Assembly: GCA_964557155.1 (NCBI GenBank)
Contig: CAZKZC010000014.1
Coordinates: 1-10,298 of the forward strand
Direction: 5' to 3'
Length of the DNA: 10,298 nt
Source of the DNA: JAHJSY01 sp964557155
GTDB taxonomy: Bacteria; Patescibacteriota; Minisyncoccia; Minisyncoccales; GWA2-38-27
Shown in pieces: positions 1-6,210 of this stretch (position 1 is the first letter of the stretch; each line of letters starts with the position of its first letter). Position numbers and translations under genes: made by a program. The notes under the pieces are model-generated. The model searched no databases. It saw only the letters and a program-made list of their open reading frames with translations, and was not told where the DNA came from.

Positions 1-59
1 ACGCTAATCCTAACATATTTTTTTTACAACCAATTTAAGTTATTGATTATAATATTAAT

Positions 60-1973
60 TTAATTAATTTTTATATACCTTAATTCTTCTTGAATCGGAT
101 CCAACCTTCGACCCCCCCCTTCCATAAATTTAGGAAAGAATTCGACAAACTGGAGTCGTGCTGAATGAATAAAACCTCCTAAAGCATTTATTCCCAAATT
201 AAAAATATGGCCAAAAACTAAAATTATCAAAGTAAGAATCCAGCCCACATATGGAATCATCCCACCAAGTAAGAAAGCAATCTGATTAACAATCAAAGCA
301 ATCACTCCCGTTCCAAGTCCTAATGCCATCAATCTTGAATAAGACAAAATATCCGAAACTGTGTTAATTAATCCTTGTAAAATTTTAATACCACCAATTA
401 AAGGAATTAAAAATATCTTTTGACCTCTTCCTTCGACTAAGAACAACCCCACTCCAAATAAGATCAATCCTATCTTACCGAATATTTGTAAAAAAGCAAA
501 GGGGATTGAAAGTAAATAAATCCCTGCTGACAAATAGAAACAAAACCAAACTATCCCTGAAACTATTCCCTCTTTATTGCCTTGGTTTTTATTAGAAATT
601 ATTTTTACTATTTGAGCAAAGCATATCTGAAAATATCCCAACAAGAAAGTGATTCCCATAAATAAAAGGGTATCTTTGATTGGATCAATTACTTTAAATC
701 TCTGCATAAAAGGAAGACCAATTTCAGAAGCCGAAACCCCAAAATAACTTCCAAACAAAACTCCCATTATAATGGTCGAAATTCCAGCATAAAAAAGAAG
801 TTTAATCAAATTACTTTTCCCGAAACTTTTTTTGAAGAAAATTAACATTAAACCTGTGAAGAGAGCCAAAAGAAAACCATAGCCAGCATCAGTAATACAA
901 ATTCCAAAATAAACAATAAAAAATAAAGATAAATAAGAAGTTGGGTCAATTTCTGAAGCTGAAGGTAATCCGAAAATATCTGTAACTGCTTGAAAAGGAG
1001 AAATAACCCGAGAATTCTCTAAAAAAACTGGAGGTGATTCGTCTTTCTCTATTTGGACTTTAATAATTTTGATGTCATCGGAAATATTTTTTACTTCTTT
1101 TTCAAATCTTTCCTTTTCTTCTTTAGTTGCCCAAAAAGCAAGATAGCTTAAAAAGTCACTAATCAAAATTCTCTTTTTAACTCTTACAATTCTTTTTCTT
1201 AAGCAAAGAAGATCATGATATATTTTCAAATCGTCTAAGTGAAAAGATTTCAAAGCTAATTCTTTTTGAATTTCTTTCATTCTAATTTCTTTTTCTTTGA
1301 TTTCTTTCGAAAGAAGCTCTCTTTCTTCAGAAGGTATTTTTTTAAAATTATAATTAACAATTTCTCCGGAATTGTTTTTTAAAAAGTTTAAAATATCTTC
1401 TTCTCTTTCTTTTAAGAAAATCGTCGTAAAGTATGTTTTTGATTGATAAACACTTATTTCTCTGTTAGTAATTTTATTCTTTCCAAAAAACTCTGAGAAT
1501 TCTTTGACCTTGTCTGTTTTAAATATCAAAGATTTAGTATGGTTAGTTTCTTTAGGGATAAAACTTAAATCATTGAATTGTTCTAATTCTTTAATCTTTC
1601 CGCTTTTTTCTTTAATTTCTTTTTCTATGGTCTTTATCTCTTTTTCAAACTGAACGACTTCGTTGACTACGGATTTAAGACTTTCTTCTTTCTCAAAATT
1701 ATCTATTTCCCTCCTTTTAATAATAATCTTAGGATTTTTTAATTTTTCAATTAAAGATTTCTTCTTTTCAAAAGGAGATAAGAAAGAAATTGTAAAGTCA
1801 ACTGAAGATAATAAATAATTTGTTTCTTGAAGTTCTGTATTATTAATTTCTAATTGTTTGACTTGATCGCAATCCAAAACTTCCAGATGCCAATCTTTTT
1901 TCATTGAATGTAATATTTTGTCATTTAAATCTTTGTCAAAGGCAATTATATATTTTTCGGTAACTTTCAGCAT
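60..1973 (-). CDS. ntpI: V/A-type ATP synthase membrane subunit I (subunit a)
   Basis: This is the 637-residue stator subunit I/a of a V/A-type ATPase. It forms the ion half-channels beside the c/K rotor ring and anchors the peripheral stalks. Residues 1 to about 335 are hydrophilic and rich in Lys/Glu coiled coil (about 100-130 and 215-240, 285-310), as expected for the cytoplasmic arm. From about 345 there are seven or eight membrane segments. Family landmarks are DPTSYLSLFFIVYFG (343-357) with TDAGYG (361-366), LSYSRLMALGLG (543-554), in which R547 fits the essential channel arginine, and RLQFVEFFPKFMEGGGR (606-622). Its ATG directly abuts the stop codon of the upstream stalk subunit (TAAATG), so the two are co-translated. 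In V/A operons the rotor subunit K usually follows; here that would lie beyond the left edge. A run of eight G (112-119) encodes the terminal glycines. The family call is secure. Whether H+ or Na+ is moved cannot be read from this subunit. Confidence 0.93.
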   Translation of the reverse strand: MLKVTEKYIIAFDKDLNDKILHSMKKDWHLEVLDCDQVKQLEINNTELQETNYLLSSVDFTISFLSPFEKKKSLIEKLKNPKIIIKRREIDNFEKEESLKSVVNEVVQFEKEIKTIEKEIKEKSGKIKELEQFNDLSFIPKETNHTKSLIFKTDKVKEFSEFFGKNKITNREISVYQSKTYFTTIFLKEREEDILNFLKNNSGEIVNYNFKKIPSEERELLSKEIKEKEIRMKEIQKELALKSFHLDDLKIYHDLLCLRKRIVRVKKRILISDFLSYLAFWATKEEKERFEKEVKNISDDIKIIKVQIEKDESPPVFLENSRVISPFQAVTDIFGLPSASEIDPTSYLSLFFIVYFGICITDAGYGFLLALFTGLMLIFFKKSFGKSNLIKLLFYAGISTIIMGVLFGSYFGVSASEIGLPFMQRFKVIDPIKDTLLFMGITFLLGYFQICFAQIVKIISNKNQGNKEGIVSGIVWFCFYLSAGIYLLSIPFAFLQIFGKIGLILFGVGLFLVEGRGQKIFLIPLIGGIKILQGLINTVSDILSYSRLMALGLGTGVIALIVNQIAFLLGGMIPYVGWILTLIILVFGHIFNLGINALGGFIHSARLQFVEFFPKFMEGGGRRLDPIQEELRYIKIN

Positions 1974-2282
1974 TTACTCTTTAAACGAATTTTCAATAAT
2001 AAAGTTCACGGCTGACTCAATCTTTCCTTCTCTATTTTTGTTTAATTTTAACATTTTCGAATCAAGTTCTTTCTTTTTGTCTTCTTCTATTTTTTTGAAT
2101 TCTCTTTCTTCTTCAGTTAAAATTCCCATCTTTTCTTCAGCAGTTAATCCATGCTCTGTCTCTAGCATTTCAACTATTTTTTTTTCTTTATCTTGAAGCT
2201 CTTGGGCTACTTTCCCCCTTTCTTTCTCTATAATATCTCTATTTTTTTCTTCATGGCTCAATATTTGAGTCAACTCATCCAT
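1974..2282 (-). CDS. V/A-type ATPase peripheral stalk subunit (G/H-like coiled coil)
   Basis: This is a 102-residue, highly charged protein predicted to be nearly all helix, with long Glu/Lys coiled-coil stretches and no membrane segment or catalytic motif. Such sequences evolve fast, so the call rests largely on position: it is the first gene of the operon and its stop codon abuts the ATG of ATPase subunit I, matching the H-I order of archaeal and bacterial V/A operons. Size also fits (AhaH, NtpF and VatG are about 100 residues). In those complexes the protein pairs with subunit E to form the peripheral stalk that holds the catalytic head against rotation. No Shine-Dalgarno sequence precedes the ATG. 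A candidate promoter lies 45-73 bases upstream. Any coiled-coil protein could look like this in isolation; the neighbour makes the assignment likely. Confidence 0.78.
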   Translation of the reverse strand: MDELTQILSHEEKNRDIIEKERGKVAQELQDKEKKIVEMLETEHGLTAEEKMGILTEEEREFKKIEEDKKKELDSKMLKLNKNREGKIESAVNFIIENSFKE

Positions 2283-2326
2283 ATATTTAATCTTATATTT
2301 ATATTTAATCTTAACTATAATAGACT

Positions 2327-2355
2327 ATCATAGCCCAACTCCCCCAAAAAGTAAA
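2327..2355 (-). promoter_or_regulatory. Candidate promoter of the V/A-ATPase operon
   Basis: On the minus strand, TTTACT (2350-2355) and TATGAT (2327-2332) are separated by exactly 17 bases, matching the sigma-70 consensus at 4/6 and 5/6 positions. Transcription would start near 2320, leaving a leader of about 38 bases before the ATG at 2282. This is sequence matching only, in AT-rich DNA. Confidence 0.4.
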
Positions 2356-2362
2356 GCATTTT

Positions 2363-2390
2363 TTGTATTTAAATGATATTTAGGTAGAAT
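2363..2390 (+). promoter_or_regulatory. Weak candidate promoter for the RAYT transposase
   Basis: TAGAAT (2385-2390) is a good -10 match, but the best -35 at 16-base spacing, TTGTAT (2363-2368), matches only 3/6. It lies in the 145-base divergent region between the ATPase operon and the transposase. The leader would be about 30 bases, with no clear Shine-Dalgarno sequence. Confidence 0.25.
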
Positions 2391-2427
2391 AGAATATATG
2401 ACGGTATCCTTAATGGATTAAAAAATT

Positions 2428-3156
2428 ATGCCATATAGAAAAGAAAAATTTGAGAATGGAGACATTGTCCACATTATATTACGAGGAGTAGATGGGAACT
2501 TATTATTCAAAAATATTAAAGATTATTATCGTGGCATTTTTTCTATATACGAATTCAATAATTTAAAATCTGTTGAAATAAGAGATCGGAGGAGAACAAG
2601 GACCCAATTTAAGAAAAGTTGCGGAGGACGGGCCTCCGCACCTGTTGATGAGAGAGAAAAGCTGGTGGAGATTTTAGCTTTTTGTTTTATGCCGAATCAT
2701 ATTCATTTATTAATAAAGCAAGTTGAGGATGGTGGAATAATTAAATTCATGTCTAAGGTCGGAACGGGATATGGAGGATATATAAACAGAAAGTATAAAA
2801 GACAAGGTCATGTTTTTCAGGGTAGTTTCAAGGCGGTCAAAATTAAAACAGATGAGCAACTGGAGATTGTTTTTGCCTATATTCATACAAATCCAATTTC
2901 TTTAATATATAAAGACTGGAAAAATATAAGAATTGAAGATGAGGATTTTGACAAAATAATTAAATTTTTAGAAGATTATAAATGGTCTAGCTATATTGAT
3001 TATATCGGAATGAAAAACTTTCCATCAGTTATTCAAAGAGAATTTATGTTAGAATTATTCGGAGGAGAAAACAATTGTAAGGAATTTATAGAAAATTATA
3101 TTAAAAACAAGGGAGAGTCAAAAGAATATTCTAATTTGTTCCTAGAAGAGGAATAA
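2428..3156 (+). CDS. REP-associated tyrosine transposase (RAYT, Y1/HUH family)
   Basis: This 242-residue single-strand DNA endonuclease belongs to the IS200/IS605-like Y1 superfamily, RAYT branch. The metal-binding HUH motif is in CFMPNHIHLLIK (86-97; His91 and His93). The nucleophile region is VGTGYGGYINRKYKRQGHVF (111-130), with Tyr115 or Tyr118 as catalytic candidate. FQGSFKAV (130-137) and YIHTNPISL (151-159) are standard family blocks. RAYT proteins cut and join at short palindromic REP sequences and are usually single-copy and domesticated rather than self-mobile. In keeping with that, there are no insertion-sequence ends or target duplication here. Instead an exact inverted pair of a GC-rich palindrome marks the gene: one copy lies in frame at codons 64-71 and the other starts 6 bases after the stop codon. 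The in-frame copy falls in a basic linker before the HUH core and probably does not disturb the fold. The reading frame is intact, so the protein may be active. Confidence 0.92.
   Translation: MPYRKEKFENGDIVHIILRGVDGNLLFKNIKDYYRGIFSIYEFNNLKSVEIRDRRRTRTQFKKSCGGRASAPVDEREKLVEILAFCFMPNHIHLLIKQVEDGGIIKFMSKVGTGYGGYINRKYKRQGHVFQGSFKAVKIKTDEQLEIVFAYIHTNPISLIYKDWKNIRIEDEDFDKIIKFLEDYKWSSYIDYIGMKNFPSVIQREFMLELFGGENNCKEFIENYIKNKGESKEYSNLFLEEE
2617..2640 (+). repeat. REP-like palindrome inside the transposase gene (copy 1)
   Basis: This 24-base GC-rich element (17 of 24 are G/C, in very AT-rich surroundings) has perfect 8-base arms TGCGGAGG (2620-2627) and CCTCCGCA (2633-2640) around the loop ACGGG. It equals the reverse complement of 3163-3186 with no mismatch. 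It fills exactly eight codons, encoding SCGGRASA (residues 64-71), so the insertion left the frame open. It is likely the substrate repeat of the surrounding RAYT gene, which is inference from the family. Confidence 0.85.
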
Positions 3157-3162
3157 AAAAAC

Positions 3163-3186
3163 TGCGGAGGCCCGTCCTCCGCAACT
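3163..3186 (-). repeat. REP-like palindrome downstream of the transposase (copy 2, inverted)
   Basis: This is an exact reverse complement of the element at 2617-2640: 8-base arms 3163-3170 and 3176-3183 with the asymmetric loop CCCGT, which fixes its orientation. It starts 6 bases after the transposase stop codon and its stem ends 8 bases before the holA ATG. Read on the minus strand the hairpin is followed by a T run, so it could terminate antisense transcription. On the plus strand there is no T run. It may limit readthrough or translation into holA, which is inference. Confidence 0.85.
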
Positions 3187-3191
3187 AATAT

Positions 3192-4124
3192 ATGATTATA
3201 TTTTTGTATGGAGAAGATACATATAGGATGAAGGAGAAGTTGAAAGAGATTGTTGAGAAGTATAAGAAGGTTCGCACCAGCGGACTTAATTTGAAATACT
3301 TTGAAGGAAGTGGGAATTTCTTTGAGAGTTTTAAAAGTGATTTTAAACAAATATCAATGTTTAAAGAGAAAAAATTGTCTGTTGTTTTGAATCCTTTTGA
3401 TGATGCCGAATTTAAAGAAAGCTTTCTAGATTATGGAAAAGAGTTTTTAGAATCAGATGATATAGTTGTTATTTATCAAGAGGGAAAGATTGCCAAGAAT
3501 AATGCCTTGCTCAAGTATCTAAACAAAAATGCCAAATCGCAAGAATTTGGATCTCTTTCGTATGCCGAGCTAAAAACTTGGGTTAAAAAAGAGCTTGAGA
3601 GATACGATGCGAGAATAGATAGCATGGCTCTAGATAAACTCATTGAATATATTGGCAATGACTTATGGAGAATGTCTAACGAGATTAAAAAACTGGCTAG
3701 TTATGATAAGAACATTGGAATTGTCAATGTTAAGCTTTTAGTGAGATCAGGCATTGAAACAGATATTTTTAAAACGATAGAAGCTATTGCTCAGAAAAAC
3801 AAAAAACAAGCATTAAACTTACTTCATAAGCACATTGAAAAAGGAGATTCGCCAGTCTATCTTCTTTCGATGATTAATTTTCAATTCAGGAATCTTTTAA
3901 TTGTCAAAGATTTAATTGAGAAATCTCAACCATATTATAGTATTGTTAAAAAGAGTGGTCTTCATCCCTTTGTCGTTAAAAAGGCCTATTATTCGGCTCA
4001 ACAATTTAGCTTTCAAGAATTAAAAAATATCTACGAAAAGATATTTAAGATAGACCTACAAATAAAAACCGGCCAAGTAGAGCCGGCAACTGCCTTAGAT
4101 TTATTTATCGCAGAGCTTAGTTAA
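3192..4124 (+). CDS. holA: DNA polymerase III delta subunit
   Basis: This 310-residue protein is the clamp-loader subunit that opens the beta sliding clamp during replication. The N-terminus MIIFLYGEDTYR is typical of the family and fixes the ATG. NDLWRMSNEIKKLASY (156-171) is the conserved helix after the lid region. The C-terminal collar domain covers about 215-310, with PVYLLSMINFQFRNLL (221-236) and the closing TGQVEPATALDLFIAEL (293-309). Delta lacks the ATPase residues of gamma/tau, and none are seen here. Length is slightly below the usual 330-345. The start lies 35 bases after the transposase stop codon, right behind a REP-like hairpin and without a Shine-Dalgarno sequence at normal spacing. 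The last 24 bases overlap the end of rpsT on the other strand. Confidence 0.92.
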   Translation: MIIFLYGEDTYRMKEKLKEIVEKYKKVRTSGLNLKYFEGSGNFFESFKSDFKQISMFKEKKLSVVLNPFDDAEFKESFLDYGKEFLESDDIVVIYQEGKIAKNNALLKYLNKNAKSQEFGSLSYAELKTWVKKELERYDARIDSMALDKLIEYIGNDLWRMSNEIKKLASYDKNIGIVNVKLLVRSGIETDIFKTIEAIAQKNKKQALNLLHKHIEKGDSPVYLLSMINFQFRNLLIVKDLIEKSQPYYSIVKKSGLHPFVVKKAYYSAQQFSFQELKNIYEKIFKIDLQIKTGQVEPATALDLFIAELS

Positions 4125-4358
4125 ACGAGATTTGCTTCTTGAGGCATTATTTTTTTTAATGATACCTACTTTAGCTGTTTTATCCAATATCTTATAAACT
4201 TGAGGAAGAAGTTTTTTAGCTTCTTCTTTTTTCTTTTCAATAACCAAACTTTTCACTTGTTTGACAAGTTTTTTCATCTTTCTTTTGTATCCTAGATTAT
4301 GAACTCTTCTTTTTTCATTTTGGCGAAGAGCTTTTTCAGCTGATTTTGTTATTGGCAT
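4101..4358 (-). CDS. rpsT: 30S ribosomal protein S20
   Basis: This 85-residue, very basic helical protein binds 16S rRNA early in small-subunit assembly. MPITKSAEKALRQNEKRR (1-18) and the C-terminal block VGIIKKNNASRSKSRL (64-79, ending in the family's K-N-N-A/S-R-x-K-S-R-L pattern) are diagnostic. Length is typical. It is divergent from ruvA (82 bases between starts) and convergent with holA, sharing 24 bases at the 3' ends. holA and rpsT are also neighbours in many Firmicutes genomes (from memory), so this is probably an old arrangement. No Shine-Dalgarno sequence is visible ahead of the ATG. Confidence 0.95.
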   Translation of the reverse strand: MPITKSAEKALRQNEKRRVHNLGYKRKMKKLVKQVKSLVIEKKKEEAKKLLPQVYKILDKTAKVGIIKKNNASRSKSRLTKLCDK

Positions 4359-4367
4359 AATATTTGT

Positions 4368-4395
4368 ATATTAGCAGAATTAAAAAATAAATCAA
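4368..4395 (-). promoter_or_regulatory. Candidate promoter of rpsT
   Basis: On the minus strand, TTGATT (4390-4395) and TAATAT (4368-4373) lie 16 bases apart, each matching 4/6 of the sigma-70 consensus. The predicted start of transcription is within a few bases of the ATG at 4358, implying a very short or absent leader, consistent with the missing Shine-Dalgarno sequence. Confidence 0.3.
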
Positions 4396-4402
4396 GCATT
4401 TA

Positions 4403-4431
4403 TTGCTTTTTAGTGGGAAATTCAATATACT
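4403..4431 (+). promoter_or_regulatory. Candidate promoter of ruvA-Mur ligase
   Basis: TTGCTT (4403-4408) and TATACT (4426-4431) are separated by 17 bases; the -10 matches 5/6 and the -35 3/6. Transcription would begin near 4438, almost on the ruvA ATG at 4441, suggesting a leaderless or nearly leaderless message. No Shine-Dalgarno sequence is present. Confidence 0.35.
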
Positions 4432-4440
4432 AAAATTGAT

Positions 4441-5010
4441 ATGATATCTTATTTGCAAGGAGAAATTATAATAAAAAAGGACAAGTTTATTGTCTTAAAT
4501 GTTAATGGAGTTGGCTATAAGGTTTTTGTTTCTAAAAAAACTTTAGGCAAATTGCCAGAGATGGGTAACCAATTAAATCTGCATTGCTTTTTGAATGTTA
4601 AAGAAAACATCTTAGCTTTGTATGGATTTTTGAGCGATAAAGAATTAGAATTCTTTGGATTATTAAATACTATTCGCGGGGTTGGTCCGAAAGCAGCTCT
4701 TGAAATTTCTTCATTGGGTCCATTGGAAAATATCAGAGAAAGGATTATCTCTAAAGACGAAACATTATTTGATGAAATATCAGGGATTGGCAGAAAGAAA
4801 GCCATGACGATCATTTTGGAACTTACGGGGAAGATAAGAGATATATCAAAAGCGTCCGCTTCTGCTAATGCTACGGTAGATGAAGCTGAAGATGGGTTGA
4901 TCAATTTGGGTTTTTCTCGCGAAAGAGCCAAGCAGGCTTTATTGGGAATTCCAAAAGATCAAACAGCCGAACAAAGAATAAAGCAGTCTTTAAAAATATT
5001 AGGCAAATGA
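4441..5010 (+). CDS. ruvA: Holliday junction branch migration complex subunit RuvA
   Basis: This 189-residue protein is the tetrameric subunit that grips four-way DNA junctions and loads the RuvB motor. The N-terminal OB-fold covers about 1-64, starting MISYLQGEI with NVNGVGYKVFV (20-30). Two helix-hairpin-helix motifs follow, with cores LNTIRGVGPKAALEI (75-89) and ISGIGRKKAMTIILEL (112-127). After a flexible linker, the C-terminal domain that contacts RuvB covers about 142-189 (DGLINLGFSRERAKQAL). Length and order are normal. It ends in TGA within an ATGA overlap with the Mur ligase, so the two are translationally coupled. Neither ruvB nor ruvC is in the window. Confidence 0.96.
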   Translation: MISYLQGEIIIKKDKFIVLNVNGVGYKVFVSKKTLGKLPEMGNQLNLHCFLNVKENILALYGFLSDKELEFFGLLNTIRGVGPKAALEISSLGPLENIRERIISKDETLFDEISGIGRKKAMTIILELTGKIRDISKASASANATVDEAEDGLINLGFSRERAKQALLGIPKDQTAEQRIKQSLKILGK

Positions 5011-6185
5011 TTAAAGAAATAATTAAAAGAACGATCCCAGAATTTTTATTAAGTTTTTATCATTACTCTCTATCTTTAATGGGTGCTCTTTGGTATAGAT
5101 TTCCATCTAGGGAAATAGTTGTTATCGGGATAACTGGAACGAGTGGTAAGTCAACAGTAGTCAATTTAACCAATGGTATTTTTAAAGAAGCTGGATTTAA
5201 AACAGCTTCAATGTCTTCTGTTAAATTTACTATAAGAGATAAAGAATATGAGAACAAGTTAAAAATGACAATGCCTGGAAGAATGAAAGTTCAGAGGTTT
5301 TTGAGGCAGGCGGTAAAAGCAGATTGTAAATATGTAATTTTAGAAGTTAGTTCAGAAGGCATAAGGCAGCATCGCCATAAATTTATTAATTTTGAAGTTG
5401 TTGTATTTACCAATCTGAGCCCAGAACATATTGAAGCTCATGGTGGCTTTGATAATTACGAAAGAGCCAAGCTTAGTCTTTTTAAGGAAAATAGAAACAT
5501 CCATATTATTAATAAAGATGATAAAAATGCCAAAGACTTTTTAGATATTTTAGCTAAACAAAAAATAGAGTTTGGAATAGATGATAAAAATCTTTTACCA
5601 AATCACTTAAATCTTTTGGGCGAGTTTAATGTATATAATGCTATAACGGCAATTAGAATAGCGACATCGCAAGGGATATCTTTAGATGTTTGCAGGGAAT
5701 CTTTAGAGAAAGCTAAAGGAATTCCGGGTAGAATGGAAATAATTATCAATCAACCATTTACAGTTATTGTTGACTATGCTCATACGCCAGATCAATTAGA
5801 AAAAGTTTATCAATCATTGGGCGGCAAGAGAAAGATCTGTGTTTTGGGTTCTTGCGGAGGAGGGCGTGATAAATGGAAAAGACCTGTTTTAGGAAAAATA
5901 GCTGATCAATATTGTGATAAGATTATTATAACGAACGAGGATCCCTATGATGAAGATCCTATGGAAATAATTAATCAGGTAGCAGGAGATATACCTGTTG
6001 AGAAAATTTTAGATAGGAGACTGGCTATTAGAAAAGCCATTGGATTAGCAGAACCAAATGATGTTGTGATAATAACGGGTAAAGGGTCAGAGCCTTGGAT
6101 GTGTGTTCGGAGAAGTAAAAAAATACCTTGGTCTGATAGAGAAATAGTTAAAGAAAATTTACCAAACAAACAAATAGCACATTAA
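5007..6185 (+). CDS. Short Mur ligase, MurE-like (UDP-N-acetylmuramyl peptide synthetase)
   Basis: This 392-residue ATP-dependent amide ligase of cytoplasmic peptidoglycan precursor synthesis most likely adds the third stem-peptide residue to UDP-MurNAc-L-Ala-D-Glu. The P-loop GITGTSGKST (41-50), TNLSPEHIEAHG (135-146), YERAKLSLF (151-159) with Lys155 at the carbamylated-lysine position, GEFNVYNA (205-212), GRME (241-244), DYAHTPDQ (256-263), SCGGGRDKWKRP (282-293) and ITGKGSE (356-362) follow MurE order. Two oddities stand out. The usual N-terminal UDP-binding domain of about 90 residues is replaced by about 38 residues with a hydrophobic stretch (FLLSFYHYSLSLMGALWY, 13-30). The MurE DNPR specificity motif reads NEDPYDEDP (310-318), with Tyr in place of the diaminopimelate-binding Arg. 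The accepted amino acid is therefore open. The start overlaps the ruvA stop codon (ATGA). Alternatives are an amidoligase-like or cyanophycin-synthetase-like ligase; MurE-like fits best. Confidence 0.85.
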   Translation: MIKEIIKRTIPEFLLSFYHYSLSLMGALWYRFPSREIVVIGITGTSGKSTVVNLTNGIFKEAGFKTASMSSVKFTIRDKEYENKLKMTMPGRMKVQRFLRQAVKADCKYVILEVSSEGIRQHRHKFINFEVVVFTNLSPEHIEAHGGFDNYERAKLSLFKENRNIHIINKDDKNAKDFLDILAKQKIEFGIDDKNLLPNHLNLLGEFNVYNAITAIRIATSQGISLDVCRESLEKAKGIPGRMEIIINQPFTVIVDYAHTPDQLEKVYQSLGGKRKICVLGSCGGGRDKWKRPVLGKIADQYCDKIIITNEDPYDEDPMEIINQVAGDIPVEKILDRRLAIRKAIGLAEPNDVVIITGKGSEPWMCVRRSKKIPWSDREIVKENLPNKQIAH

Positions 6186-6197
6186 TATAATATTAAG

Positions 6198-6203
6198 AAA
6201 GGA
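6198..6203 (+). promoter_or_regulatory. Shine-Dalgarno site fixing a GTG start
   Basis: AAAGGA sits 7 bases before the GTG at 6211. The nearby ATG at 6206 runs into TGA after two codons and the in-frame ATG at 6223 is too far away, so the site selects GTG. Confidence 0.7.
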
Positions 6204-6210
6204 ATATGCT

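Noticed and set aside
1..59. A gene end or regulatory element at the left edge.
   Set aside because: The AT-rich bases hold no open frame, hairpin or promoter that I could support.
1255..1320. Repeated TTTCTTT tracts as a tandem repeat.
   Set aside because: They are the complement of Lys/Glu codons in the coiled coil of ATPase subunit I, and the unit length is not constant.
2428..3156. A complete IS200/IS605 insertion sequence.
   Set aside because: No accessory TnpB gene, subterminal hairpin ends or target-site pattern. The features fit a single-copy RAYT gene with REP-like repeats.
4394..4410. Small hairpin AAGCA/TGCTT followed by T's, as a terminator.
   Set aside because: The stem is five base pairs with an AT-rich loop, and no plus-strand gene ends there. 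The bases overlap the candidate promoters instead.
4515..4931. Long open frame (138 codons) on the minus strand inside ruvA.
   Set aside because: It lies wholly inside a well-supported gene and its translation has no family features.
4441..5010. TGA recoded as glycine or tryptophan, as in some CPR lineages.
   Set aside because: ruvA ends in TGA at normal length and no recognised gene in the window contains an internal TGA.
5852..5866. A third copy of the REP-like repeat (TTGCGGAGGAGGG) in the Mur ligase gene.
   Set aside because: Only the first half resembles the repeat and there is no palindrome. The bases encode the conserved Mur ligase motif SCGGGRDKWKRP.
6186..6191. Perfect TATAAT ahead of the 6211 gene as a promoter.
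   Set aside because: No -35 match at usable spacing, and transcription would start inside the Shine-Dalgarno site. Readthrough from the Mur ligase is simpler.
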